Notes under the pieces: model-generated
Told to the model about the DNA's origin: nothing
Databases searched by the model: none
The model's input: only the letters and a program-made list of their open reading frames with translations
DNA from: Anthonomus grandis grandis
Taxonomy: Eukaryota; Arthropoda; Insecta; Coleoptera; Curculionidae
DNA: 64,000 nucleotides
Reading direction: 5' to 3'
Assembly (NCBI RefSeq): GCF_022605725.1
Contig: NC_065567.1
Location: 39,969,127-40,033,126 of the forward strand
Shown: in pieces, positions 33,093 to 44,954 of the stretch
How positions within the stretch are numbered: position 1 is the first letter of the stretch
Layout: each line of letters starts with the position of its first letter
Program-made: the position numbers and the translations under genes

Positions 33093-36000
33093 TACTTTTA
33101 AATAACACATCGGCAGACTTACCATATATAATTATACCCGAAATAAACGCCAAATTTTTAATAAACACAGGAAGTATCAAAAGTTTAATCTCAACAGAAA
33201 TTGCACATAAATATTTTAAGAAATTTATTTTTAATGAAGACTTTCAAATCCAAACTGCACACATGATTTCCTATCATGACAAAGTAATTTCCATTCCAGC
33301 TTTTAAACTTTTTAACGTTAAAGAAAGTCATAAATTTTATATTTTCGATTTTAGTAATAAATATGATGGTCTCATAGGTGTTAATTTGCTTAGTCAACTA
33401 AAAGCAATCCTTGATATTAATAACAAACAAATTAAAACACCATTTGCTAAAATACCTATCGTCTATGATCTAGAAAATACCCAATTTACATCTGATATAC
33501 AAGAAAATATAAGTCCAAATAAATATTCAATCAAAATACCCGGTAGAACAAAACAAATTGTTAAATTACCTGTCAATAAGGAAAAAGGCATAGCGATTTT
33601 TGATTACATTAAATTCGACGACAAACTTGAAACACCTGAAGCAATTGTGCGAATTGACAATTACTTCATAACAACAGTAGTTACTAATAGTGACGAAATT
33701 TCCAAAACAATTAACATTTTAAAACCTTTTGATATAGAATTATTAAATCTCAATGAATTAAATTTAATAGAAAACTTAGATAATAGTGAACAAATACATG
33801 ATAATAAGTCATACATTATCCAGGATAATTTATTAAAAAATAACCTAAGAAACATTCGTGTCGATCACTGTAATCAAGAAGAAAAACAAGCAATTAGAAA
33901 CTTATGTTACGAATTTCGAGATATCTTTTATTGTGAACAGATTCCTTTAACCTTTACAAACAAAGTACAACATAAGATAAACTTAACAAACGAAACACCA
34001 ATTTTTACCAAAACGTATAGATACCCCGAAGTTCATAAATCTGAAGTCAGAAACAAAGTACAAAAAATGCTCGAACAAGGTATAATTCAAGACTCAGCTT
34101 CTCCATGATCAAGTCCAATTTGGATCGTACCTAAAAAGATGGACTCATCCGGAAAACAAAAATGGAGACTAGTTCTATTGACTACAGAAAACTAAACGAA
34201 AGAACGATAGACGACAAATATCCCTTACCAAACATCACGGAGATATTCGATAAATTAGGAAAAAGTCAGTATTTTTCGACCTTAGATTTAGCTAACGGAT
34301 TTCACCAAATAGAAATAAACCCTGAGGACATACAAAAAACGGCTTTCTCCACCGAAAGAGGACACTACGAATTCAAAAGAATGCCGTTTGGCTTAAAAAA
34401 TGCACCCGCTACGTTTCAACGGGTAATGGATAATATATTGCGAGTACTACAAAACGAAGAATGCCTAGTCTATGTGGACGACATTGTCATCTTTAGCACT
34501 TCTCTACAAGAAGATCTAGATAGATTAAGACGAATTTTCACTAGACTAAGAAATGCCAACTTCAAAGTTGAACTTGATAAATCGGAATTCTTGCGAAAAG
34601 AAGTTAACTACCTTGGACATGTTATTACTAGAGACGGAGTTAAACCGAATACCGATAAAATAGAAGCAATAAAAAATTCCCTTTACCCAAAACACAAAAA
34701 GACATAAAAAGCTTTCTAGGATTAGTCGGCTATTATCGCAAATTCATCAAAGATTTCGCACGTGTAACAAAACCTTTAACGCGTTGCTTAAAGAAAGAAT
34801 CCAAAGTAATACACGACCAAGATTTTATTTCTGCCTTTAATATCTGTAAACATTTGTTAATTAACGCACCTATACTGGAATACCCTGATTTTACGAAAAA
34901 ATTTATATTGACAACAGACGCATCTAACTTCGCTATTGGCGCCATCTTATCGCAAGGAACCGTGGGCTCAGATAAACCCATAGCTTACACCTCAAGAACT
35001 CTTAATGAAAGCGAGACAAAATATAGCACGATTGAAAAAAAGTTATTAGCGATAGTTTGGGCTTGTAAATACTTTAGGCCGTATTTATTCGGAAGAAAGT
35101 TTACAATATATACCGACCATCGACCATTAGCATGGATAGAACATTTAATAATCGAGTATTTAAGGGACTATACTATCCTAAACAAAACATATTGTATCTA
35201 TTTTCACACAGGTGATCTATATAAAAAATTTAATGAAGTTTATTTAAACCATTTTGCAGAAAATGGCCCAAAACTCTTAAGATGTACTAAATTACTTAAT
35301 ACTATAACTGATAAAGAAGAACAAATTTTATTAACGAAAAGCCACCACGAAGAAAAAGTAAACCATAGAGGTATAAACGAAACATTAGAATATCTAAAAC
35401 GTAATTATTATTGGATAGGCATTAAAAACACTGTAACCGACTATATTAATGCTTGTGATATTTGCCAAAGAGCCAAATACGCACGAAAATTACCATATGC
35501 ACCCCTTATGCTAACAGAGACATCATCAAAACTTTTTCAAGTAGTACACATGGATGTATTTTATTATGACGATAAAATCTATTTGACTTTAGTAGACGCA
35601 TTTTCAAAATTCGCGCAAGCAATTCAGATACCCGGCAAAAATGCTATTACTATATCTAACGCACTAATTAAACATTTCTCTTATTGCGGTATACCAGAAA
35701 AACTAATAAGCGACAATGGATCAGAATTTAATAATGATACGATTAAAGAAATTCTAAATTTACACAAAATTAAAATTCATTTCACTACTCCATATCATCA
35801 TGAATCGAACAGTATAGTAGAACGTTTTCATTCAACCATAATTGAACACCTAAGATTATTAAAAGAAAGTTTCCCCCGAGATAAAGAAAATTTAATGGAT
35901 TATGCTATTATAGCCTACAATAGTTCAATACACAATGCAACACATTTTACACCTTTTGAATTGACACATGGACACACTAATTCCAGAGATCCTAATGATA

Positions 36001-36371
36001 TATTTTTGTCAGAAGAATTATTTAGTGATTACGCAGAAAATCACAAAAACAAACTTAAAAATGTTTACGAAAACGTAAAAGAGAATTTACAAACAAATAA
36101 AGAAAAGGTTATTTCAAAACTTAACACAAAAGGAGATACAACTGATATCTTCCATATTGGACAAACTGTGTTTAAGAAAAACCCTTTAACAAGAAATAAA
36201 AAGAATAATAAATTTATAGGACCTTATGTAATTTCCAAAATATTAGATAGAAACCGCGTAGAAATATCCATTAAAAATAATCCTGATAAAAAGGAGATTA
36301 TACACATAAAAGAATTAAAACAACCGCCTAATGTTGTTTCAGATACCTCTCCTGCGCATTCGGAGAACTAA
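33089..36371 (+). pseudogene. pol of R (right copy): protease-RT-RNase H-integrase
   Basis: The pol polyprotein copies the element RNA into DNA and integrates it. Protease: LINTGSIKSLI, with Asn (codon 33164-33166) where Asp is usual. RT: a first frame to a TGA at 34106-34108, then from 34162 IDYRKLNERTIDDKYPLPN, MPFGLKNAPATFQRVMD and YVDDIVIFS. A frame change near 34707 leads to RNase H (TTDASNFAIGAIL, YSTIEKKLLAIVWACKYFRP), which breaks off after TDHRPLAW and joins the integrase region in frame. Integrase: HHCC finger (HHEEKVNHRG, CDICQRAK), Asp in HMDVFYY, Asp in SDNGSEF, Glu in SIVERFHS, and a C-terminal GPY block (KFIGPYVIS). Stop at 36371. Confidence 0.87.
36328..36341 (+). promoter_or_regulatory. 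Likely splice acceptor for R env mRNA
   Basis: TAATGTTGTTTCAG lies 30 bp before the pol stop. The env frame has no upstream ATG and stays open from just before this site, and gypsy-type errantiviruses express env from a spliced mRNA. Inference from sequence and family knowledge. Confidence 0.45.
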
Positions 36372-38076
36372 AGGGACCCATATTCTATGACATGACTGAC
36401 AACCCTGGATTACTACCCCTAAAATTAGGAACAGCCTACAGTAAAGTAAATGCATGGTCTTTTATCCAAATAATTGACTTAACCAACATAACAAGACAAT
36501 CTTATTACTTACAAGAACAGTACGCTCGAATAAAAGATATTTTTGAAAATCAAACCGATGTCTCAGCAACTTACCAAATAGGTTTCCAAAATACATATAA
36601 CCTAGCACTTTCATTAGAAAACAAAATAATCATACAATTAAGTCAATTAAATCCCTTATTTAAAAATAGGAATAAAAGAGGCCTCATAAATGCCTTTGGC
36701 TCCGTAATAAAAGCCATAACCGGAAATTTAGATCAAGATGATGCTCAAAAATACGATAATGCAATTAAAATATTATCCAATAATCAAGAAAAGATTAAAA
36801 CAATTGTTAAAGATCAAATCTCATTGCTCGAAACGTCCATAAAAATATTTGATAATAATTTAAAGAACCTAACAAAGAATCAAAATATCTTAAAGGATAA
36901 AATAGGTCAAATCGAAAATACTATCCGTACAATGGAAGTAGAGTACATGGGCAGCTATAATTATCTATTTTTAGAAAGTTTACTTTCCCAAATAATTGCA
37001 CAGTTTCAATCGGTATATGATATTTTCGAAAAAATAGAAATAGTCATCACTTTTGCCAAAATAAATATCTTTCACAACTCTATGATAGAATCAAATGAGC
37101 TCTTGAAAGAAATTAGCAAAATTCCAAAATATTTAACACAAAGTAAATTGCCTTTTGTTCCACAAGCTGATAATCTTCTACTTTTCGAAAAAATATTAGA
37201 AATTAAGAGCTATAGCAAGGAAAATCAAATTATATTTATTATTGATATACCACTAGTTAAAAAAGCTAAATATAACTATTTTCATCTTTACCCTTTACCA
37301 GTTTCCAGATATTTAATATTAAATGAGCAAAATCATGTATTTTTTAAGAAATCTTGTAAAGAAATCATTCCGGAGGAAATCCTTTGCTACGAAAGCAGTC
37401 CCATGAAATCCGACGACGATTCTCCATGTGAAATTCAACTCCTAAAGTTTTCACAAAAGCTGTCCAATTGCCAACCAGTCCCAGCGCATATAGGAAAAGA
37501 AAAATTCCAGAAGTTGGAAGACAACAAATGGATTGTTATATTCCCTAATCACACGGTAGCTGTTCAAAGATGCAGTAACAATATCGAAAACATCCCCCTC
37601 AGAGGAACCTACCTTCTGGAACTAACTCCCGATTGTGAAGTTCAAATTAAAAACAATATTTTGCGCAACTTTGATACAATGAACACTAATTTCAAAAACA
37701 TTTTATTACCTAAGCTTAATCTTAATCCTAATTACTCTACTTCTAATAATGTAATTAATTTTAAGTAGTAAAAAGTGCATTTGAAAATCAAAAACAAAAA
37801 ATTAACTCTATTAATTCGTATATGTATACAGACGTTAATGGCTGGATAATCACTATGTATATATTAATTTTACTTTTAATTATATTCCTCTTCATAACAT
37901 TTTATAGGAATAAACTAAATTGTAAACAAAAACAGATTCCTAAAAAGCAAAACACCCAGAAGAAAAGGAAACCAGACCAGGAAAACCCAAGTGAAGAAAG
38001 AAAAATTCAACCACCAAAAGAATCCACCAGCCATCAACCCCAGAATTCTGTAGCAAACCCCAGAATTCTTTTCTAA
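36342..38076 (+). pseudogene. env of R (right copy), long frame with late frameshift
   Basis: Envelope fusion glycoprotein of the errantivirus type. The main frame is open from 36332 and has its first Met at 36392; it then runs 458 codons to 37768. A furin-like site RNKR is at residues 93-96, followed by a Gly/Ala-rich hydrophobic segment and a coiled-coil-like Asn/Lys/Ile region; several Cys are in the C-terminal half. A frame change near 37768 separates the membrane anchor and basic tail (37822-38076; helix MYILILLLIIFLFITF). It overlaps the end of pol. No signal peptide is seen downstream of the first Met; splicing would be needed to supply one. Confidence 0.8.
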
Positions 38077-38086
38077 AGGGCGGAGG

Positions 38087-38332
38087 AGTTATATGCAGAC
38101 ACCCTTAGACATTACCATTATGAGAACTACGCCCACACATGAGTTCCCGTGGAAACCCATGATCATACAGAATATATGCAAGCGCATTTATATTAAGATT
38201 ATAAATACTATTGTAACCCATTTCAGTTAGCTTTATTTTTCTCTTGACTCTGTACATGTAGAAATAAAAGTCGTGATAATTTGTAAACGTGTTGTTTTTA
38301 AAAACGCTCTTTTCCCGTTCGATCATAAAATT
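38087..38332 (+). repeat. 3' LTR of R (right copy)
   Basis: It follows AAGGGCGGAGG and is followed by the CGCT duplication. Confidence 0.9.
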
Positions 38333-38372
38333 CGCTACAGCGGACGTCACCGTGCGTGCTGTACTTGACGCG

Positions 38373-38580
38373 AAATATGAACGTTGAACGACACGGAGAC
38401 TTTTTAAAAACAATTTTATTTCTAAAAGTAGAAACTGACAGTATAACATGCAGCAACAGAAACAATGAGATAAAGCGACTTAAAATCTAAGGTTTATATA
38501 ATGCAAAAAGTACTGATGTAGCCAACCACGCAAGTGGGTAGATTTACACTGGAGAGCCAGCTCTTCTTAGGCATATAACT
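38373..38580 (-). repeat. 3' LTR of P (right copy)
   Basis: Inverted counterpart of 24489-24696, preceded on the minus strand by the tract AAGGAGGGAGG. Confidence 0.88.
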
Positions 38581-38590
38581 CCTCCCTCCT

Positions 38591-40195
38591 TAAGAGGCAA
38601 ACATAATGGATTGTGTTTGCTCTTGTGGCTCTTCAGAGTTGGAAGTGGCAGGTCCGGGTTTTGGCTTCTGGCATCTTGGAAGCAGCTTCTTCTGGGCAAC
38701 CACTAGCAAAGTTATGATTATAATAATAACAATAATCAGGGTACTGTTGATTATTGTTGAAGTCTGGATCGGTAAAACGTCGTCAATGGGATGTAGCTGG
38801 TTCGCTAGGCTCGTAGCGGCTGTTTGTAGTCCTGGATTTCTGGTAGTACCAAAGGTTTCCCTTTTACTGGTTTGATATCGTTGGAATATGTTTTTCCATC
38901 AAGCTTTATTCCGCAGTTTGCAGGAACTTGGATAAGGGTAGGTTCTTCCAGAATTATATATTGGTCGGTCGTACATTTGGTAAGGACTTGTGTGTTTTTG
39001 GTTGGGATGATTAAGAATTGTCCTTGGGTAACTTGTTCAGCTAGGGGTTGAACAAGATGCGTTTGCAGGGGTGTGCAACTTGTTGGTGGACGTTTTTCCA
39101 ACAACTCAATAGTGCAACTATCCTGAGGGTAAAAGTTCTCTAGGCAGTAGAATGTTTTCTCGATTTCTGGGCATAAGCTGTCTTCAAATTGGATGTCGAC
39201 TTCTTCTTGTGCCAGGTAGGGGTATTTTGGAATAATGACGGAATTGTTTTGTATGATAGGAAGTAGGTGGTGGAAAGTGGGGAAAATTGTTTCAGTTTTA
39301 ATATAGGGACATGAATTGCAAAAATTATTTTATTACTTGAAAAACTTACTTGTGTTTCAAGGAATTTATAGTACGAAAGAATGTTCTTAAAATTTGGCAA
39401 AGCTCTAGGATCGTAAATAGTTTCCAAGCATTTCATCATTTCTCTGATTTCGTTTACCGAAATTACAGAATTGTGTACAGCATTAAGCTTTTTTTAATTT
39501 ATTAAGTTTTGGCAATCTAAATTGATTTGAGAAATTACACCTTCGAAAGAAATATAAAGATACGTATTATTTATTTCATTTTCTATATACATTTGTAGCA
39601 TGTTGATCCCTTTTTGTAACTTAATTTGGTTATTTATAAGACTAGATATTGTGGAGTTATAGTTATCAATAAGTTTCTTTGACAATGACATTTGCGAGTT
39701 TACCGTCTTGACTAAATTGTCTTTATCTTTTTGCAAACTTATTATCGCGTCAGTATAGTATTTTTCATCGTCGGCGTCAAGGGTGCCAAATAACCATTTG
39801 TTTATTTTCCCTACTATGTTGAGCAGACCTCTTTTAGTCCTGCCTGTGGGTTCAAGATTTAGCAATTTACTTTGAGTAATATTAATTAAATACTCGGTTC
39901 TGAGTATTAAGCCATGGGTTAAGCCAATAAAATTTAAGGGATGATTCGATTTTCCTTTAGAGGTTTGAGCCTTTAATTTGTTAAAATATACTTGTATATT
40001 ATTTAGTTGTTGTTTTAGCAAGTGTGTGTCAATAAAATGGAGAAAGGTGTGTTTAGTGTAAATTATCTTAGATGGTCCTAATGAAATAGGAAGAATGGGG
40101 TTTTTGATAGGGGTTAGTTTAACGTCGTCGCTGTGTGTCAGTTGAAGTACCTGCGTTATCAGTAGTGTCAGTATTGGAAAGATCTTCAGGTCCAT
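38591..40195 (-). pseudogene. env of P (right copy), broken
   Basis: Same structure as the left copy: start at 40195 (minus), signal-peptide-like N-terminus, furin-like RTKR at residues 119-122, stop at 39494. Further segments at 39439-39140 and 39104-38805 are in other frames, and the membrane anchor lies near 38700-38745. Only isolated residues differ from the left copy. Confidence 0.78.
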
Positions 40196-42280
40196 TTTTG
40201 TCCTGTAAAGATTGATTTTGTTTAGTTTTTGGTCTTCGTGCGAAGTTTTTATGATAAGTTCCCGAGTTAGTTTTTAACTTTATCGAGGACTGATCTTTTA
40301 TTATAGTCTTCCTGAATTTAGGAAGGGCTTTACTTCGTAACTTAGTTCTAATATAAGGGGATTTAGACACGTCGAATTTAAGGGGTTCTTCACGACTTTC
40401 ATTTCTTTTAGATATGATCCTTTCCTTAATAGCTTGGTTGTTTTCTGCTATTTTATCGTAAATCTTTTGACATTTTTCTTTATGATTTTGAACATAGTCG
40501 GAGACAATTATGTGGTCGTTAAGATCGAAAGGATTTGTATCATTTATATGACCTTTGATGATTTCGAAAGGGGTAAATTTGGTTACGCTATGAATTGAAT
40601 TATTGTAACCTAGGATAGCACGTTTCATAAGTTGCTCAGTTGTGAGGCGATTTTGTTCCTCTTTAAGACAACGATAACCTTCGATTATGGAAGAATGGAA
40701 TCGTTCCACAGGAGAGTTACAGTTGCTATTTTTAGCAGTAGTATAATGCAATTCTATTTTATATAATTGACAAAAGTCTTCGAAATCCTTGTTTTTGAAT
40801 TCGGTTCCACGATCACATGTGATTTTAAGAAGTAAACCATGATGGGAGATGTTTAGGAAACACTCTATGATGCTTGGGCCTGTTAGGCTTTTAAGATGAT
40901 AAGCTTGTCCTTATCTAGAAAAAGCGTCGATTACTGTCAAGAATGATTCGTTATTGATTTTGAACGAGTCGATGTGAATTTGTTGGAACGGTTTCGAGGT
41001 AGAAGGGGTCAGATTGAATTTTATGACGGGTGGATTCCTGTCATATTTATTCTTTTGACATATCTCGCAAAGATTAACATATTGTTCGATATCTTCAACC
41101 ATTTTGGGCAAATAAAATCTAGCAGTTAGAGCACATTTCATTTCTGAAATTCCTTTATGGCAAGTCTTAGTAGTGTGATAGAGTCTAAGTTTTTCTTGCT
41201 GATCGTCCTGAGTTTCGATGTCTTCTAGGAATATCGTATTTTAAACAAACTTAAAGGAGGAGTTTACAAAGAGTTCTTGTATGGTTCTCGTAAAGGTTTA
41301 AGCTAAAGTTTCCGTTCGAAAATAGAATGCGTATAAACGTTTTGGCTCAATAAATTCTTTTAAGAATCGAATTATATTGGGAATTAGGTTATTTCTAGGG
41401 ATGACTACTAGAATCCTGGTATTTTGAAATACCTGTGAGATTTGGCATTTGAGTGATTCTATATCACCTTCGGTAAGGAGAACTTGGTTTTTATACCCAT
41501 TGAGTATTCTTTCAGTAAGTGGAAAATTAAAAATTGGGCTCTCAAGAGATGTATGTACAGTTTCTAAGTCTGAATTGTCCAATTCGGGATTTGGGGAGAA
41601 TTGTCGTGATTGGGTCAAATCTTCGATAGTTCCTTTTGGTGAAACTCGAATGTCTTGTAATATTTTTATTTTACTCGACTTTTTAGTGCCAAGGATGGAT
41701 GCTAGTTCATCGTCGTCAAGTACAGGTAGGTCGTTTGATGCTCGTAAAAATCGGTTTATTATTTCGTCTATATCGCCACGTTCGTTTGCAACAGAGGAAG
41801 TATCTAGGGCATTTAAATCTATGGGTTTTTTAGTTTCTGGATTCCTTGAAAGAGCGTCGGCAGCTTGGTTTTGTTTGCCTTTTTGATATTTATTGAAATA
41901 ATCAAACTCTTCGAGTTTGAGTCGCCATCGAACTAATCGACTATTTGGTTCTTTTAGGGAGAAAACCCACACTAAGGGTTTATGATCACATAGTATGGTG
42001 AATTTATGACCGAATAAATATGGTCGAAAGTATTTACAACCAAAGACTATGGCTAAAAGCTCTTTCTCAATGGTGGAATAATTTATTTCCGCTGGGTTTA
42101 AAGTACGGGAAGCATAACTAATTGGGTGTCCATTTTGAGACAATATGGCACCAATGGCGTAATTCGAAGCATCTGTTGTAAGTTCGAATGGTTTTGTAAA
42201 GTCAGGGTAGGCTAATACCGGCTCTGAAATTAAAAGGGATTTGCAAAGTTTGAAACAATCGATAAATTCTTTATTGTGGA
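40119..42280 (-). pseudogene. Truncated pol of P (right copy)
   Basis: RNase H and integrase as in the left copy, including the missing protease-RT, the break after 41298 and the TAA in the integrase core near 40914. Single residue changes relative to the left include His/Gln and Ser/Phe near the RNase H start and Gly/Val near 40678. Confidence 0.8.
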
Positions 42281-43596
42281 TTACTTTATTGGGTCTGTTA
42301 TGGATAGGTCTTGAAAATTTAGAGAGTCAGTATTATAAATTTCATTTGAATGTTGGGGATTTTTCTCTTGTTTGTTTAATTCGACATTTTGATCAATTTC
42401 ATCAAAATAGTCTTGACCATAATCTGTTTCCCCCAATTATCAGCATAATTGGTGCAATATGCGCCTTCATAATTATCAGAATATTCTCCAGAGGATTCAT
42501 CAGGATATTCCTGGTGATTGAGGTTGAGTGAGAAGGATTTCTAGAAGTGGTGGACATTGGTTCTGTTTTGGTCAGTCCTGCGGATTTATTTGACCGGGTT
42601 TGAAAACATTCTTTGGTTTTCCAAAAACTTGACTGTTTGTGAAGTATTTTTGGGGTGGTAACTGTCTTGGGGGTGGCATGTTAACAGGGCCAGTTGGAAA
42701 TTGGGAAGTTTGCATTTGTGGTGTGAAAGAGTTATGTTGATTAGCGAACTGAATTGAATGCGAGTTGAATAGCGAAGTGGTGTTTGATAGTACTGTTGTT
42801 GATTGGGTTGTGAATTAAAGGAGTTATTGTAATTTTGTCTATTATATGACTGAGGGTTACTATTCCTAAAGTTATTATATATATTATTATTAGCATTGTG
42901 ACTAGATTTTTGAAACTTATTTGTTTCGAAACTGCCATAAAGCCTTTCGAAATTTTCGAACTCTTTAATATAGGCCATTGCGTCTTCAAGACTGGCGGGT
43001 CTTTTTAGATGCATATTATTTTTTTGAATGCCTGTACAGCCTGCAATAAAAGTGTTTAGAGTAGTTTTTTCATAATGTTTAATGTGGCAAAGTTTTCATT
43101 AGTACTATAGCTAGAATCATTACCTATTTTTTGAACAATATCGCTTCTTAGAAGTTGAAGCCTATTACCAAAACTTAACAAATGTTCATTTTTGTAAGGT
43201 CTGGTTCTAACTAACTCTTGAGTTAGACAATCCAGATCTCTACGGTCTGAAAAGCATTGTATTAAAGCATCAAGTAAAGTAAACCAATCAGTTATTTCGG
43301 CGCGGTTACCGACTAAACTTTTAGCTTTGTTAATTAATTTTTCTTGGATACATTCGAATATATGTTTATTTAATTCCTCGTCATTGAGGTTCCTATAACT
43401 ATCAATAAAGCTTTCGCACCTACTAATAAATTTATTAAGCTTATTGCAATCACCATCGTAAGGCTTAATATTGCTTAATTTAGATCTGAAAAGATCCCAA
43501 TTTACTTTGGGGGTCATTTGGTGGAGTCATTTCTATAAGTTTTTCTATTAAAGATAAATCACTGAGTGAAGTACTTAGTTCTTCTATATCGTTCAT
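42281..43596 (-). pseudogene. gag of P (right copy), broken differently
   Basis: From 43517 the domain is open through LINKAKSLVGNRAEITDWF, where the left copy is frameshifted. It then loses one A near 43098, which the left copy keeps. The C-terminal part has a small insertion near 42750-42780 and a deletion of about 80 bp near 42530. These independent differences show that the arms have diverged since duplication or that they carry different base-calling errors. Confidence 0.75.
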
Positions 43597-44001
43597 AAAA
43601 AATGATAAAATGTTCTAAAACTAAATGCGATCCATGCGCTTGAGATTAAAATTAAATACGATCAATTCGCTGAAACTATCAACTAAAATTGCATTCAATA
43701 TGCTGGAAATAAAATCTATATGCGTTTAATTCGCGAAAATCCCTAAATATCCCTATAAATTCCTTAAACAGAGGGTTTATAGAGGTGAAAGGAAAAGGCA
43801 CTTACTGCGTGACTTCTTCTTCCCGTGATCTCTTGAATCTGCCTACAGAGGTGTCAGGTGTCGCTGGTTCTTCTGGATTGCACTATTAGTGTTGGAAAAC
43901 ACTCCTAGAAGTCTTTGTTTTTCGGCACGATTTCCGTACGGTACGAAAATTTTGTAGACCGACTTTCCGGACGACTAGTGCACAATCCTACCGACTGCGC
44001 C

Positions 44002-44209
44002 AAATATAAACGTTGAACGACACGGAGACTTTTTAAAAACAATTTTATTTCTAAAAGTACAAACTGACAGTATAACATGCAGCAACAGAAACAATGAAAT
44101 AAAGCGACTTAAAATCTAAGGTTTATATAATGCAAAAAGTACTGATGTAGCCAACCACGCAAGTGGGTAGATTTACACTGGAGAGTCAGCTCTTCTTAGG
44201 CATATAACT
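44002..44209 (-). repeat. 5' LTR of P (right copy)
   Basis: Inverted counterpart of 18804-19011; the PBS lies on the minus strand at about 43985-44002. Confidence 0.88.
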
Positions 44210-44213
44210 CGCG

Positions 44214-44467
44214 CAACGCGACGCGAAACGTCGAGACGCTAGATGTGAGGAGAGAGACAGGTAGACGGTATGATCGGATTGACCCGAGAACGGAATTTCT
44301 ATCTTTTACCAAAAAAAGTTTAACATGAGGTTTACCGATAAGATAGCAGTTTGACCATGAGTTTTTTATGCATTAGTTATTTATTAAATACACGTTTTGG
44401 ATGTAATTTTTAGCTAAATATATGCAATAAATCTTAAGTCCAAATCCGCGATCGAAGTGACCAAAAA
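44214..44467. other. Interior sequence of A next to P (right arm)
   Basis: Inverted copy of 18546-18799. On the minus strand it starts directly after the A LTR with TTTTTGGTCACTTCGATCG, the place of a PBS; no tRNA could be assigned with confidence. Confidence 0.5.
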
Positions 44468-44639
44468 TGAGGGGTAAAATTAGAATGGTGGACTGTATTT
44501 TTTATGGTGTATTTTTTAGGTGGAATGAAATATTACGACGGTTAAGACAACCCTATTAAAGTGGTGGCCTACCTTGTTGTCGCTTCTTTTTCTCTCCAAT
44601 TCAAACTGCTTGTCCCATAGGTTCACCTCCGGAGGGTTA
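44468..44639 (-). repeat. A LTR, part 1 (right edge)
   Basis: First 172 bp of the A LTR. The LTR is interrupted by G at 44640 and resumes at 48575. Confidence 0.85.
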
Positions 44640-44859
44640 TGTTAAGGAATTCTAAAAATGATGCGTCAGCGATAAGCCACGACGGTGAAGGATCGCAGCG
44701 AGGCAGAAAACAGTGACAAAAAGATATCGGCTGAAGTTTGTCGAATATTTTGTTGGCTACGAATATTTCGTTATTACAATAAATATATAAGTTATAATTA
44801 ATATTACGGGAATATAAATGTTATTTTGGGAAATGATAAGTGTTTAACTTTTACTCTTA
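44640..44859 (+). repeat. 5' LTR of G, missing its last two bases
   Basis: It ends TTACTCTTA where the other copies continue CA. The break coincides with the outer edge of the inverted repeat. Confidence 0.85.
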
Positions 44860-44863
44860 AAAA

Positions 44864-44953
44864 TAGTTAAGTGTGAATTGTGTAATAAATTAGGTCATAG
44901 TAAAAATCAGTGTTTTCGTAATAAAAATAAAAGGCAAAATGTAAATTCGGTAG
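44864..44953 (+). pseudogene. gag remnant of G: zinc knuckle
   Basis: CELCNKLGHSKNQCF is a CCHC knuckle that binds RNA. It is all that is left of gag in this copy; the capsid part survives only in the left arm (17622-18110). Confidence 0.7.
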
Positions 44954-44954
44954 A

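Larger units (their letters stand above)
30924..38336 (+). mobile_element. Errantivirus-type element R (complete right copy)
   Basis: LTRs at 30928-31173 and 38087-38332, TSD CGCT at 30924-30927 and 38333-38336, tRNA-Ser-type PBS, gag, pol in the -1 frame, env with a likely splice acceptor, and a polypurine tract (AAGGGCGGAGG). At 7.4 kb and with gag-pol-env order it is a typical errantivirus of the gypsy/17.6 group. It has few breaks and near-identical LTRs, so it is young, but stops in pol make it non-autonomous as written. Confidence 0.92.
38369..44213 (-). mobile_element. Errantivirus-type element P (right copy)
   Basis: Inverted copy of 18800-24700, with LTRs 44209-44002 (5') and 38580-38373 (3') on the minus strand and the same CGCG duplication at 38369-38372 and 44210-44213. 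Protease and RT are absent as on the left. Confidence 0.9.
32292..44859 (-). repeat. Right arm of 12.57-kb inverted repeat
   Basis: Reverse complement of 18154-30711. Examples of the few differences: P RNase H codons near 42125 and 42078, integrase codon near 40678, and R env near 37168. P gag near 42528-42540 lacks about 80 bp present on the left, and near 42750-42780 it carries a short insertion. The outer edge falls two bases before the end of the G LTR. Confidence 0.93.
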
